IMG/VR virus record: IMGVR_UViG_3300018083_000057
Span: 1-43,118 of that record
Reading direction: 5' to 3' (one strand)
From: a virus
DNA length: 43,118 nucleotides
The stretch's first letter is position 1. Each line of letters opens with the position of its first letter. Below are positions 5,853 to 13,829 of this stretch, one piece after another. The notes beneath the pieces were generated by a model. That model was not told the DNA's origin. It did no database searches and was given only the letters and a program-made list of their open reading frames with translations. A program made the translations under genes and the position numbers.

Positions 5853-6607
5853 GCGCGCTCGAGAAGCTCGAGCCGTCGGCGCTCCCGGCCGTCATCATCG
5901 GCCCCGGCCGCCCCGAGCAGTACCTCACCGCCGGCGGGCTCCGCGTGCCGTCGGTGACGACCATCACCGGCCGCTTCAAGAACGCCGATGCTCTAATCGC
6001 GTGGGCGAACCGCGAAGGGCTCGCCGGGCGCACCGCCGAGGAAGCGCGCGACGCGGCGGCGGACGCGGGCCACATCGCGCACGACTGGATCCGCGACACC
6101 GTCGCGGGTCGCCCGCTAACGCCGTTCCCCTACTCCCCCGAGGAGATGGTCGACAAGGCGAAGCGCGCCCTCGAGGCGTTCCACACGTGGGCGGACGAAG
6201 TGTCGCTCCGCGTCGTCGCCGTCGAGATCCCGCTCGTGCACGAGGACCTGCTGTTCGGCGGCACGTGGGACGGCATCGGCATCGTCTCGGGCGTGCTCCG
6301 CGTGCTCGACTGGAAGAGCGGGAACCGCTGCTACCCCGAGCACCTCGTGCAGGTGGCCGCGTACCGCGAGCTCCTCCGCGCCGAGCGTGAGCGTCTCGGC
6401 GACGAGGCGCTGCCCGTTCCCGAGGGCGCGGCGCTCGTCCGCCTCGACAAGGAAACGGGCACGCCGACGGCGCGGCTGTTCGATGCCGACGCGCTTGACC
6501 TCGGGTGGGACTACTTCGCGAAGCTCCGGCACCTCTACGAGCTCGAGAAGGACGTCTCGAAGACCGTCGCCGATCGCAAGGCGAAGCGCAGAAAGAAGGC
6601 GGCTTAG
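5849..6607 (+). CDS. RecB/Cas4-like PD-(D/E)XK exonuclease
   Basis: The 252-residue protein should resect double-stranded ends to make substrate for the annealing protein before it. Motifs are in order: VPSVTTITGRF (34-44), E126 (VAVEIPLVHED), D141 (GGTWDGIG), D154-W155-K156 (LDWKSGN) and Q168 (HLVQVAAYRELL). These are the catalytic D, D, K and the following Q of this nuclease fold. No four-cysteine iron-sulfur set is present, unlike true Cas4/AddB. GTG 5849 overlaps the previous TGA in a GTGA. The C-terminus is lysine-rich. Confidence 0.85.
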   Translation: MSALEKLEPSALPAVIIGPGRPEQYLTAGGLRVPSVTTITGRFKNADALIAWANREGLAGRTAEEARDAAADAGHIAHDWIRDTVAGRPLTPFPYSPEEMVDKAKRALEAFHTWADEVSLRVVAVEIPLVHEDLLFGGTWDGIGIVSGVLRVLDWKSGNRCYPEHLVQVAAYRELLRAERERLGDEALPVPEGAALVRLDKETGTPTARLFDADALDLGWDYFAKLRHLYELEKDVSKTVADRKAKRRKKAA

Positions 6608-6609
6608 CC

Positions 6610-6969
6610 ATGCCGCGCTTCTCGCACACCATCCGCGACGCGCAGGGCCGCGCGATCGGGGTAGCCTGCGGTTCGCGGCCGCGCCGTAGCTGCTCAACCC
6701 CCGGCTGCCGGAACGACGCGACGATTCAGTGCGACTACGGCGTCACGCGGCTTGGACGCGCGGCGACGTGCGATCGCTGGTGCTGCCGGCGCTGCGCCGT
6801 CTCTGTCGGCAAGGACCTCGACCACTGCGCGGTGCACGCTCGAGGCCCGGCGCCGGCGGCGCGCCCGGCGCCGAACTTCGGAACGCCCAAGTCGCTCGAG
6901 GGCGTCGAGCCGCGTCTCGCCTCCGGAACGCTCCCGACGCCGCGCGACGAGCTCCTGGTGAAGCGATGA
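6610..6969 (+). CDS. Cysteine-rich zinc-binding protein
   Basis: The 119-residue protein has nine cysteines in residues 20-75: CSTPGC, QCDYG, TCDRWCCRRC and HCAVH. The clustering suggests two zinc sites of treble-clef or ribbon type. The C-terminal 45 residues are proline-rich and probably unstructured. It sits between the exonuclease and another small gene (ATGA overlap at 6966). Function is unknown. Confidence 0.75.
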   Translation: MPRFSHTIRDAQGRAIGVACGSRPRRSCSTPGCRNDATIQCDYGVTRLGRAATCDRWCCRRCAVSVGKDLDHCAVHARGPAPAARPAPNFGTPKSLEGVEPRLASGTLPTPRDELLVKR

Positions 6970-7283
6970 TCGGCACACCCGTCGAAGCGACGCTCTGGCG
7001 CGTCGAGTTCCGTTACCGTCGCCCGCAGTCAGAGCCGCTCCCGAGGGTCCGAGAAGAGCTGCTCGGCTTCCGCGCGAGCATTGCCGCAGAGGCGGCGCTG
7101 CCGTTCGTGACCGAGCTTCGCTACGTGCTCACGGCGGACCCCGCCGGCGCCGACCTCTACGAGACGGCGCGCCGAGCAGTCTTCGGTACGGGGGAGGCGC
7201 CCGCCGACTTCGCGATCATGACTGCGCAGCGCATCGGCGACTCGGTGAAGGGCCTGGCGCTCGTCGCAAGCTCGGGGGCGTGA
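6966..7283 (+). CDS. Hypothetical phage protein
   Basis: The 105-residue protein starts in an ATGA overlap. It has mixed alpha/beta character (ATLWRVEFRYRRP, LPFVTELRYVLTADPAGADLYETARRAVF). The segment IASEAALPF and the aromatic-basic N-terminus give no family match I recognise. It is part of the recombination/early operon. Confidence 0.7.
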   Translation: MIGTPVEATLWRVEFRYRRPQSEPLPRVREELLGFRASIAAEAALPFVTELRYVLTADPAGADLYETARRAVFGTGEAPADFAIMTAQRIGDSVKGLALVASSGA

Positions 7284-7570
7284 TGGCCATCGGCGACACG
7301 ATTGCCCCGCCGGCGTGCCCGGAGTGCTCGGCGCCGATGGTGCTCGTGCACAACCGTGGCTTCCGCACGCGAGCCCACCCGAACGGAAAGCCCTTCTACG
7401 GCTGCACGCGCTACCCGTCGTGCCGTGGCGCGCACGGCGCTCACGCCGACGGACGTCCGCTCGGAAGGCCCGGAACGCCCGAGGAGCGCGCCGCGCGCGT
7501 CGCCGCGCACGGGTGGTTCGACAAGCTCTGGCAGGGCCGCGTGCGCTCGCGGGACGAAGCCTACGAGTGA
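7283..7570 (+). CDS. Topoisomerase-type zinc-finger protein
   Basis: The 95-residue protein carries one zf-C4 topoisomerase-like finger: CPECSAPMVLVHNRGFR ... PFYGCTRYPSCRG. The C-x2-C ... FxGCxxYPxC pattern is typical of the C-terminal fingers of topoisomerase I and of nuclease-associated proteins. Here it stands alone with a basic C-terminal helix. ATG 7283 (TGATG overlap) is preferred over GTG 7280. A role in binding DNA ends or single strands is an inference. Confidence 0.75.
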   Translation: MAIGDTIAPPACPECSAPMVLVHNRGFRTRAHPNGKPFYGCTRYPSCRGAHGAHADGRPLGRPGTPEERAARVAAHGWFDKLWQGRVRSRDEAYE

Positions 7571-7612
7571 CTCGCCATTACCCTGCCCCACCTCCCCGAT
7601 CACATCGCCGAG

Positions 7613-7708
7613 ATGAGCGCCGCGCAATGCGAGGAGCTCGTCTCGGCCGTGCGCCGGCAACTCGTCACCGACCTCAGCACCCACTTCACCGGGAGACCCG
7701 AAACATGA
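7613..7708 (+). CDS. Very small ORF before parB-like gene
   Basis: A 31-residue frame (MSAAQCEELVSAVRRQLVTD...) ends in an ATGA overlap with the ParB-like gene. It reads as an amphipathic helix with normal codon use. The frame is also open upstream to 7571 (protein-like LAITLPHLPDHIAE) but has no standard start there. It is either a tiny real gene or a translational lead-in for the next one. Confidence 0.45.
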   Translation: MSAAQCEELVSAVRRQLVTDLSTHFTGRPET

Positions 7709-9507
7709 ACGCACCCGCTGCAGCGACCTTTGTCAACGTACCGATCGAGAAGGCTTTCCTCGGCGAGAACTACCGCAAGCGCCGCCCGAAGAACTTCGAC
7801 GCGAAGATCGACGAGCTCGCGGTGAGCATCCGCCAGAAGGGGCTCATCGAGCCGCTCGTGTTCCGTCCGCGGCCGAAGGGGAAGAAGGACGAATTCGAGG
7901 TGGTGTGCGGTGAGCGCCGCTACCTCGGCTCGAAGAAGGCCGGGCTCGCGACGCTCATGGGCACCGTGCGCGACATCTCCGACGACGACGTGCTCGAGCT
8001 GCAGGTCATCGAGAACAACCAGCGCGAGGACCCGCACCCGCTCGACGAGGCCGACGGCTTCGCGCTGCTCGTGAAGCGCGGACGCTCGCCGGGCGAGCTC
8101 GCCGACCGACTCGGCCGCGAGGTGCGCTACGTCCGCGAGCGCCTCGCGCTCTGCACGCTCACCGAGAAGTGCCGGAAGGCGCTCGACGACGAGCAGATCA
8201 CGTTCGGGGTCGCGCTCGTCATCGCGCGCATCCCCCACCCGAAGCTTCAGGACGAAGCTCTCAAGGGTCTCGTTCCGTTCAAGGGCGATCCGCCGATGAC
8301 GGTGAAGGCCGCGGGCGAGGAGATCCGCACGCGCTTCATGCTGAAGCTCGTCGACGCGCCGTTCGACCGGGCCGACGTCGAGCTCGTCACGAAGGCCGGC
8401 GCGTGCACGACGTGCCCTAAGCGGACGGGCAACCAGGCCGAGCTCTTTGGCGACGTCGCGAGCCCGGACGTGTGCACCGATCGGCTCTGCTTCGAGAGCA
8501 AGCTCGACGCGCAGTGGCGCCTCGTGCAGGCGCAGGCGAAACGGGACGGGAAGAAGGTCCTCGCCGAAGGCGAAGCGAAGAAGGTCTGGCCGTACCAGCA
8601 CAACGGCGACCGCGTCGCGCACGACTCGCCCTTCAAGCCGCTCGACGGCGCGTTACCCGCCCCCGGCACCGGCCGGGAGGTCTCGATCCGGGCGCTCCTG
8701 AAGGGCCGCGACTTCGACACCGTCGTCGGGCGGAGCCCGCACTCTGGGCGGTTCTATGAGCTCGTAGCGAAGGGCTCGGTCGATGCCGCCCTTCGCGTGC
8801 GCGCGAAGACGCGTGGCAAAGACGATGTCGGCTCGAGCAAGAAGAAGCCGGGCGCCGCGGAGAAGGCCGAGCGCGCGAGGGCGAAGGCGAAGGTCGAGGC
8901 GAAGGAAGCCATCGACTCGCGCCTGCTCGCCGAGCTCGCCGAGGCGGTCCAAGACGAAGCCAAGGGGTCTCCGTTCCTCGACACGTTCGTCGGCGTGCTG
9001 CTCGAGCCGCTCTTCATGAGCGGCGACGGGCTCCAGCGCGTGCTCCGTAGGCGCGGGCTCCTCGACGAGAAGAAGCGCCTCGCGTACGGAGCAAACATCG
9101 AGCTCGTGAAGAAGCAGGCGAAAGCGCAGGGCATCGAGTGGCTCTGCGGCTTGCTCGTCGAGACCGTCGTCGCCGACGTCATCGACTACGACTACGGCCC
9201 ACGCGACATGAGCACGAGGCGCGCGAACGAGGCTCTCGAGGCCTTCGGCATCGATCGCAAGAAGGTCGAGAAGCAGGTGCTCGCCGAGATCGCGGCGAAC
9301 CGCGCGAAGGAGTCGAAGCCCGCCGCCGGCGTCGTGCACCTGTTCATCGCCGACGGCACGAACGGCACGGCGTGCGGCGGTCGCGCGAGTGGCACCAAAG
9401 GCTCGACGAAGCCCACACTGAAGGGCGTCACCTGCGAGAACTGCAAGCGCGTCGGGCCGGCCGTTCTGCGAGACCGAGCGCCGAAGCGTAAGAGGGGCAA
9501 GCGGTAA
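7705..9507 (+). CDS. ParB-like nuclease/partition-domain protein
   Basis: The 600-residue protein has a ParB/Spo0J N-terminal domain: residues 32-52 (AKIDELAVSIRQKGLIEPLVF), the GERRYLG box at 69-75 and the ENNQREDPHPLDEA box at 103-116. An HTH region follows to about 190. Next comes a cysteine cluster around 232-262 (CTTCPKRTGN ... VCTDRLCF), as in other phage/plasmid ParB-like proteins. A lysine/alanine-rich linker (about 370-410) and a C-terminal domain ending in a CENC zinc pair complete it. No parA is near, so a nuclease, replication or regulatory role fits better than classical partition. Confidence 0.85.
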   Translation: MNAPAAATFVNVPIEKAFLGENYRKRRPKNFDAKIDELAVSIRQKGLIEPLVFRPRPKGKKDEFEVVCGERRYLGSKKAGLATLMGTVRDISDDDVLELQVIENNQREDPHPLDEADGFALLVKRGRSPGELADRLGREVRYVRERLALCTLTEKCRKALDDEQITFGVALVIARIPHPKLQDEALKGLVPFKGDPPMTVKAAGEEIRTRFMLKLVDAPFDRADVELVTKAGACTTCPKRTGNQAELFGDVASPDVCTDRLCFESKLDAQWRLVQAQAKRDGKKVLAEGEAKKVWPYQHNGDRVAHDSPFKPLDGALPAPGTGREVSIRALLKGRDFDTVVGRSPHSGRFYELVAKGSVDAALRVRAKTRGKDDVGSSKKKPGAAEKAERARAKAKVEAKEAIDSRLLAELAEAVQDEAKGSPFLDTFVGVLLEPLFMSGDGLQRVLRRRGLLDEKKRLAYGANIELVKKQAKAQGIEWLCGLLVETVVADVIDYDYGPRDMSTRRANEALEAFGIDRKKVEKQVLAEIAANRAKESKPAAGVVHLFIADGTNGTACGGRASGTKGSTKPTLKGVTCENCKRVGPAVLRDRAPKRKRGKR

Positions 9508-9683
9508 TGGGCTTCCTCGACGAGGCGCGGGACGCCGTCGAGGGCGGCGTGTGCCGTGGTTGCGGGTGCACCGACGAGGAAGCCTGCGAGGGCGGCTGCA
9601 TCTGGGTCGAGCCCGACCTCTGCTCGCGGTGCGCCATCACCGACGGCGACGACCCGAACGACGGCGACGACCCCGACGAGTAG
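9507..9683 (+). CDS. Small cysteine-rich acidic protein
   Basis: The 58-residue protein starts in a TAATG overlap with the ParB-like gene. It has eight cysteines (CRGCGC, ACEGGC, LCSRC) and an aspartate-rich tail with the repeat DGDDPN/DGDDPDE. The Cys pattern resembles small phage zinc-binding proteins of the CRxCGCTexxACegGC type. Function is unknown. Confidence 0.75.
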   Translation: MGFLDEARDAVEGGVCRGCGCTDEEACEGGCIWVEPDLCSRCAITDGDDPNDGDDPDE

Positions 9684-9687
9684 GGCC

Positions 9688-9900
9688 ATGGGCGTGCACC
9701 GGAACAGCGAAGGCGCCATCGTCCGCGAGCTGCTCGAAGGCTGGCGCGACGAGGTGCTCGCGCATCGCGTGACGGCCCACCGCTACCCCGGGAGCGAGGA
9801 GGGGCTCACCGCCAACGCGAAGGCCGAAGCGCTCGACCAGGCCATCGAGGACGCGCTCGCGTTCTTCCCGCACCTGCGCGCCGGCCTGAAGGCGAACTAG
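9688..9900 (+). CDS. Last gene of the rightward operon, hypothetical
   Basis: The 70-residue protein is largely helical (SEGAIVRELLEGWRDEVLAH, EALDQAIEDALAFFPHLRAG). It ends 16 bases before the strong hairpin at 9917-9958, so it is the last rightward gene. No family is recognised. Confidence 0.7.
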   Translation: MGVHRNSEGAIVRELLEGWRDEVLAHRVTAHRYPGSEEGLTANAKAEALDQAIEDALAFFPHLRAGLKAN

Positions 9901-9916
9901 ACCCCTGAACGCAAGA

Positions 9917-9958
9917 AAGCCCCCGAACGCAACCTCGTGCGAGGAGCGTCGGGGGCTT
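9917..9958. terminator. Bidirectional terminator between converging operons
   Basis: A long hairpin has an outer 10-bp stem (AAGCCCCCGA with TCGGGGGCTT), a bulged inner CGC/GCG and an inner CCTCG/CGAGG stem. It starts with A's and ends with T's, so it can act in both directions. It lies between the last plus-strand gene (ends 9900) and the last minus-strand gene (ends 10013). Confidence 0.8.
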
Positions 9959-10012
9959 GGGGTGCGCCGGCTTGATCGGCGGCGCGGGGGATGGGTCGGG
10001 CGGGGGAGAGGC

Positions 10013-10558
10013 TCAGTTGCTGGGTCGGACGACGATCGCTTTCTGCTGCTCGAGGGCCTGCACGCGCTCGGCAAGGCGGGCCTGGTCACGCTCGAGCGTC
10101 GGCAGGCGCTTGTCGTGGTCGCGCTGCACGAGGAACGCTCTGTCGAGATCCTGCTCGGCGGCGACGACGCGCGCTTCGAGAGCCGCGCGCTTCTGACCCT
10201 GGATGCGCACGGACTCCTCGACGGCCGCCACGCGTTCGCCGGCGGCGGCCAGGCCGCGGAAGTAACCCATGACCGCGCCGCCGATGGTGCCGGCAAGCGA
10301 GAGCACGAGGGGCACTATCCACGGGAGGAAGCGCCGCAGGCCGGACGCTCGAACCCGCACGTCGACGTCGCCTACCTGGACGCGCACCGCGCTCGAGCTC
10401 TCAGGCGATGGCGAGACGGAGCGCTTCGGCGCTTGCGAGCCCGGCCCGGGCGGCGCAGGCGCGCCCCTCAGAGTCGTCTCGTGCCGCGGACGCTCGTGCG
10501 CCGCGCCTGACTGCTCGTCGAGCTTTCGGCTCAGACGGTCGAACGGGTCGTCGGCCAC
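10013..10558 (-). CDS. Membrane protein with cytoplasmic linker and long coiled coil
   Basis: The 181-residue protein has a charged, proline-rich N-terminus (1-75) and one membrane segment (LPWIVPLVLSLAGTIGGAVM, about 80-99). A long heptad coiled coil follows (residues 105-172: ERVAAVEESVRIQGQKRAAL... LERDQARLAERVQALEQQ). GTG 10558 lies three bases after the previous stop. Such a membrane anchor plus coiled coil at the end of the late operon fits a spanin/lysis or envelope role, but no family is recognised. Confidence 0.7.
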   Translation of the reverse strand: MADDPFDRLSRKLDEQSGAAHERPRHETTLRGAPAPPGPGSQAPKRSVSPSPESSSAVRVQVGDVDVRVRASGLRRFLPWIVPLVLSLAGTIGGAVMGYFRGLAAAGERVAAVEESVRIQGQKRAALEARVVAAEQDLDRAFLVQRDHDKRLPTLERDQARLAERVQALEQQKAIVVRPSN

Positions 10559-10561
10559 AGG

Positions 10562-10861
10562 TCACCGGCCATTCGCGGCGGCCTTGTGCTCGACGGCGTG
10601 CTGGTCGCGCCATTCCTCGAGCTCGCCGACGCGCAGGCCAAGCGAACCGTGGCGGTTGAACATTGCGTCGAGCTTCTCGATCACGTCGGCGCGGAACGGC
10701 CCGAGCGGCGAGACCTCGCGCGCGACAATCTCGTTCAACGTGCGGAGCTGCTCGAGCGCGAGCTCGGCGGCAGCGGCCGACTGTAGCGACGCGTCGCGCG
10801 CCTCCTTCGAAGCGGTGACGAGCTCGCGGAGCAGCGCGCGGTCTTCGGGGTCGAGCTTCAC
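10562..10861 (-). CDS. Coiled-coil protein in the putative lysis cluster
   Basis: The 99-residue protein starts at GTG in a GTGA overlap. It is almost all helix (DPEDRALLRELVTASKEARD, AAAAELALEQLRTLNEIVARE, VGELEEWRDQHAVEHKAAA) with no signal or membrane segment. It is flanked by two single-span membrane proteins with coiled coils and may assemble with them. Confidence 0.65.
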   Translation of the reverse strand: MKLDPEDRALLRELVTASKEARDASLQSAAAAELALEQLRTLNEIVAREVSPLGPFRADVIEKLDAMFNRHGSLGLRVGELEEWRDQHAVEHKAAANGR

Positions 10862-11094
10862 GTGCCGTCCTTCCGCTCGAGCTGGTCTCGCATCCTGGCC
10901 GCGGCCTCACGCGCTTCAACGAGCTCTCTTCGGAGCTTCGCGATGCGCTGCCCGGCCTCCGTCGTCTTGTTCTCCCATTCGATCTTGCCCGTGCTGTTCG
11001 TGAGACGCCACACGACCGCGAGCGCCGCGGCGGGCCAGAGCGCGAGCAGCGCGAGGAGCGTGAGCAGCGTCGCGTCGAGCGGCAACGTCAGCAC
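10858..11094 (-). CDS. Putative inner-membrane spanin-like protein
   Basis: The 78-residue protein has an N-terminal membrane segment (LLTLLALLALWPAAALAVVW, residues 10-29) and then a charged coiled coil (GQRIAKLRRELVEAREAAARMRDQLERK). This is the layout of an i-spanin (Rz), though short. A small lipoprotein that could serve as the outer-membrane partner lies two genes upstream. GTG 11094 overlaps the previous stop by 7 bases. Confidence 0.55.
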   Translation of the reverse strand: MLTLPLDATLLTLLALLALWPAAALAVVWRLTNSTGKIEWENKTTEAGQRIAKLRRELVEAREAAARMRDQLERKDGT

Positions 11095-11270
11095 TTTCGT
11101 ACTCCGTTCCCCTGGGGGTTGAACGGCGGGCCGAGCCTCGAGAGCTCGCAGGGTACGCCGGTGTCGCGGCGGGGATGGGTGTGCCGCACGTACGCCATCA
11201 CCGCGAGCACGCTGCCGATGGCGATGGCGACGAGCAGCGTCGCGACGTCTCGACCGAGGCGCACCCTCAC
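11088..11270 (-). CDS. Small single-span membrane protein (holin-like size)
   Basis: The 60-residue protein starts at GTG 11270 in a GTGA overlap with the lipoprotein gene. It has a short basic N-terminus, one membrane helix (VATLLVAIAIGSVLAVMAYV, residues 9-28) and a basic tail with two cysteines. Size, topology and place fit a small holin or pinholin, but nothing identifies it firmly. Confidence 0.55.
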   Translation of the reverse strand: MRVRLGRDVATLLVAIAIGSVLAVMAYVRHTHPRRDTGVPCELSRLGPPFNPQGNGVRKC

Positions 11271-11482
11271 CGAGAGCTCCCCGCGTGGAGTAGCACGGGG
11301 CAAAGCTCCGCGGCCTCGGGGAACGGCGCCGGTTCCTTGTCGAGCTCGTAGAACTCGCACGCGGCGCGCATCACTTGCACCGCGACGCGCGCGTCCTCGA
11401 TGCGGTCGGCCTCGTCGCGGTTGAACAGACCGCAGCCGGCGCAGAGGAGCACGCCGAACAACCAGAAGAGTCGTCGTTTCAT
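11267..11482 (-). CDS. Small lipoprotein, possible o-spanin
   Basis: The 71-residue protein begins with a lipoprotein signal: basic MKRR, a hydrophobic core and the box LLCAGC with acceptor Cys near residue 17. A short region with three further cysteines follows. The ribosome site (GAAAGGACCC, ATG) is good. As the first gene of the membrane/coiled-coil cluster it could be the outer-membrane spanin. It is not proline-rich like lambda Rz1, so another envelope role is possible. Confidence 0.6.
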   Translation of the reverse strand: MKRRLFWLFGVLLCAGCGLFNRDEADRIEDARVAVQVMRAACEFYELDKEPAPFPEAAELCPVLLHAGSSR

Positions 11483-11606
11483 GGGTCCTTTCGTTGGAGC
11501 GCCCCTCGAGGGAGCGCGCGAGCTCGCCGCGCACTCCGCGGCCCCCGGGAGGGAAGGCGGCGGCTCGTGGCCACGGGCTCACGCTCTCCCGCGAGGGGCG
11601 CGCGTT

Positions 11607-13829
11607 TCAGCCTCTGCGCTTGCGCGGCTGGTACTTCGGTTCGGCGTCCGGCTTGAACGAGCCGTACACGACCGGCAGCGGAACCGAGTAGAACGTCGGC
11701 GGATCGGGCATCGCAAAGTTGAGCAGCAGTGCGAGCGCTTCCCGACCGCGAGCGTGGGTGCTCGCCGGTGCGGACACGACCGCAAGGAACACCGTCGACG
11801 ATGCCGTCGCCTGCTCGCCGCGAGCTCGAGGCCCCGCGCGAACTGCCTGCACGCCGAAGAACGCCCCAGGCTGGTAACCGGTGCTGCGAGACTGCGCGGC
11901 GTAGGCTCCGGCCTGAATCGTCGAGCTGAAGGAACGACCGGTGCTCCTGGTCGTCGATGCGTAGCTCGTGCCACCGAAAGTCGTCGGAGAAACGCCGCCG
12001 AACGCGCGCCGGCTCGCCGCTCCGGCGATCGTGGAGAGCGTGATGGTCTCGCCGGCGCCGTAGGCGAAGGAACCCCCAGCGGCTGGTGATAAAGTGAATG
12101 TCGCGCCCGCGTTGGGCTTTCCCTTCAGGCTCGCCGATGCCGATGCGGCGATGACCTGCAGGGCGGTGATTAGGTCGGTGCGGTGGTCGCCGCCACGTGC
12201 GGCCGCCGCGCGCGAGGCCGCGATGAGCGAGAGCACCGAGCCAGACGAGCCGCCGAGCGACCCTGCCGACGCTCGCGCCGCGACGCCGCTCAGCGTCGAG
12301 GTGAAGCTCGAGCCGGTTAGGCGAGCCGCCGCTGGGTAGGCGACGATGAGAACGCCCGTGAGCGCGGCCGACTGCGCCTCTCCTCGTGCTCGCGAGCTCG
12401 CCGGAAAGACCGCGAGCCCCAGGAAAGAACCAGGGGCTCCGCCGAGCGCGTGCGAGCTCGCGGGGTAGGCCGACGTCGAAAGGACGGACGTGAAACCCGA
12501 TCCGGCGGCACGGCTGCTCGCGGGGGCGGCGAAGATGAGCGCGCCCGTGAGCGCCGCGGTCTGGGCTTCGCCCTTCGCGCGGGAGCTCGCCGGAAAGGGC
12601 GCAATCCCAAAGAACGCGCTGGCGACGTTCCCTAGCGCGTGTGACGTTGCCGGGAATGCCGCGGTCGAAAGTGTGCTGGTGAACGACGAGCTTCGCGGGC
12701 GAGCCGTCGCCGGCGTCGCCACCTGCGCGAATGCAGCGACCTCGCCGCTGCCGCGAGGGTTCGAAGTTGCCGCGGCGGGCGTCGTCAGAAAGGACGCGCT
12801 CTCAGCCCGGCCGGCGCTTTTCGCTTGCCCCGCGGTGGGCACGACGCCGAAGGTCGCGACCTGCGCGGATCCGCGGTTGGATGCCTTGGCGCTCGCCTGC
12901 GCCGTCGTGAAGGACGCGGACTCGGCTGTACCGACGGAACGCGACGTCGACGCGGCCGGTGCCGCGATGAGCGTGGCCGTTGCTGCGAACCCTACGGCGC
13001 GCCCGAGTGCCCCCGCGCTGATGACCGTGGCGTTCGTCGCGACGGCAAACGGACGAAGCAGGCCGTGACCAATGAACTCGATCGGGGGCTTTACGTCCCG
13101 AACAGTTCGGCGTTGATGACGCAGAGGCCGTGGTCCACGCGTGCGCCCAATAGTCGGCGCCGCGTCGGCTACCTCGTTGAAGGTCGTGAGGAAGGTGATC
13201 GCCTCCGTCGTCCCGGCAGCTCCCGACGTCATCGACGTGGAATAGGTGCCAGTGGAGCTGACGAACCTGTGCGAGGTGACGCCAGTGATCTTCGACGTGT
13301 CGGGCTGCGGCGTGTCCTCGGTGAACGAGTTGCCGTGGGCGTACGTTTCGGTACCGGTGTTCGAGAGCGTCCAACACGCCGCGAGCAGCAATTCGACAGC
13401 AAAGGCCGTCGTCGCGCTGTTTGAGAGGTACGGAGTGGCGTCCGAATGCGTATCGTCGAGCGCGGCTGGCGTCTGATCGATCGCGGGAGTCGTTCCGGTC
13501 CCCGACAGATGCTCGCGGGGGAACATCGTGACTAGGTCGTTCGCGTTCGTGAATGCCGCGGTGACGACGACCGAGCTTCCGCCGGAGCCGCCGATCTTAT
13601 AATAGCGGGCGGTCCTGAAATTCGCGAGGCCGGCGAACGTAACGACAGAGCCGATGATGTTGTACGTGTCGCCCGCGCTATCCGTCACAGAGAGAGGGGC
13701 CGCGTCGGCCCCGGACGGCCTGAACCAGCCGAGTTCGACCGTCTTTACGCTCCGAGGTCCGCCGGTGTACGCGCGGCCCGCCGAAACGGGACTCAGGTCG
13801 ACGCCGGTTACGGTTTGGGTAAACGCCAC
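11607..13829 (-). CDS. Large tail-fibre protein made of 20-residue repeats
   Basis: The 740-residue protein has an N-terminal beta-rich domain (1-245) with the feel of a virion-attachment or adhesin module. Residues about 273-705 then hold some 22 repeats of 20-23 residues. The signature is a small residue, S/T, S, R or H, two residues and Gly, then a hydrophobic strand ending in Ala-Pro: ASSRAKGEAQTAALTG, ASSHALGGAPGSFLGL. The Gly recurs at 280, 300, 320, 340, 360, 400 and 420. The C-terminus (706-740) is proline/lysine-rich. GTG 13829 shares one base with the previous TAG. As the last and longest gene of the fibre cluster it is probably a shaft or receptor-binding fibre; the repeat family is not one I recognise. 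Confidence 0.8.
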   Translation of the reverse strand: MAFTQTVTGVDLSPVSAGRAYTGGPRSVKTVELGWFRPSGADAAPLSVTDSAGDTYNIIGSVVTFAGLANFRTARYYKIGGSGGSSVVVTAAFTNANDLVTMFPREHLSGTGTTPAIDQTPAALDDTHSDATPYLSNSATTAFAVELLLAACWTLSNTGTETYAHGNSFTEDTPQPDTSKITGVTSHRFVSSTGTYSTSMTSGAAGTTEAITFLTTFNEVADAAPTIGRTRGPRPLRHQRRTVRDVKPPIEFIGHGLLRPFAVATNATVISAGALGRAVGFAATATLIAAPAASTSRSVGTAESASFTTAQASAKASNRGSAQVATFGVVPTAGQAKSAGRAESASFLTTPAAATSNPRGSGEVAAFAQVATPATARPRSSSFTSTLSTAAFPATSHALGNVASAFFGIAPFPASSRAKGEAQTAALTGALIFAAPASSRAAGSGFTSVLSTSAYPASSHALGGAPGSFLGLAVFPASSRARGEAQSAALTGVLIVAYPAAARLTGSSFTSTLSGVAARASAGSLGGSSGSVLSLIAASRAAAARGGDHRTDLITALQVIAASASASLKGKPNAGATFTLSPAAGGSFAYGAGETITLSTIAGAASRRAFGGVSPTTFGGTSYASTTRSTGRSFSSTIQAGAYAAQSRSTGYQPGAFFGVQAVRAGPRARGEQATASSTVFLAVVSAPASTHARGREALALLLNFAMPDPPTFYSVPLPVVYGSFKPDAEPKYQPRKRRG

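Noticed and set aside
11483-11606. 124-base gap between the large fibre and lipoprotein genes as a hidden gene
   Set aside because: It contains the lipoprotein's ribosome site and a loose inverted GCGCCCCTCG pair, but no frame with a start and protein-like composition.
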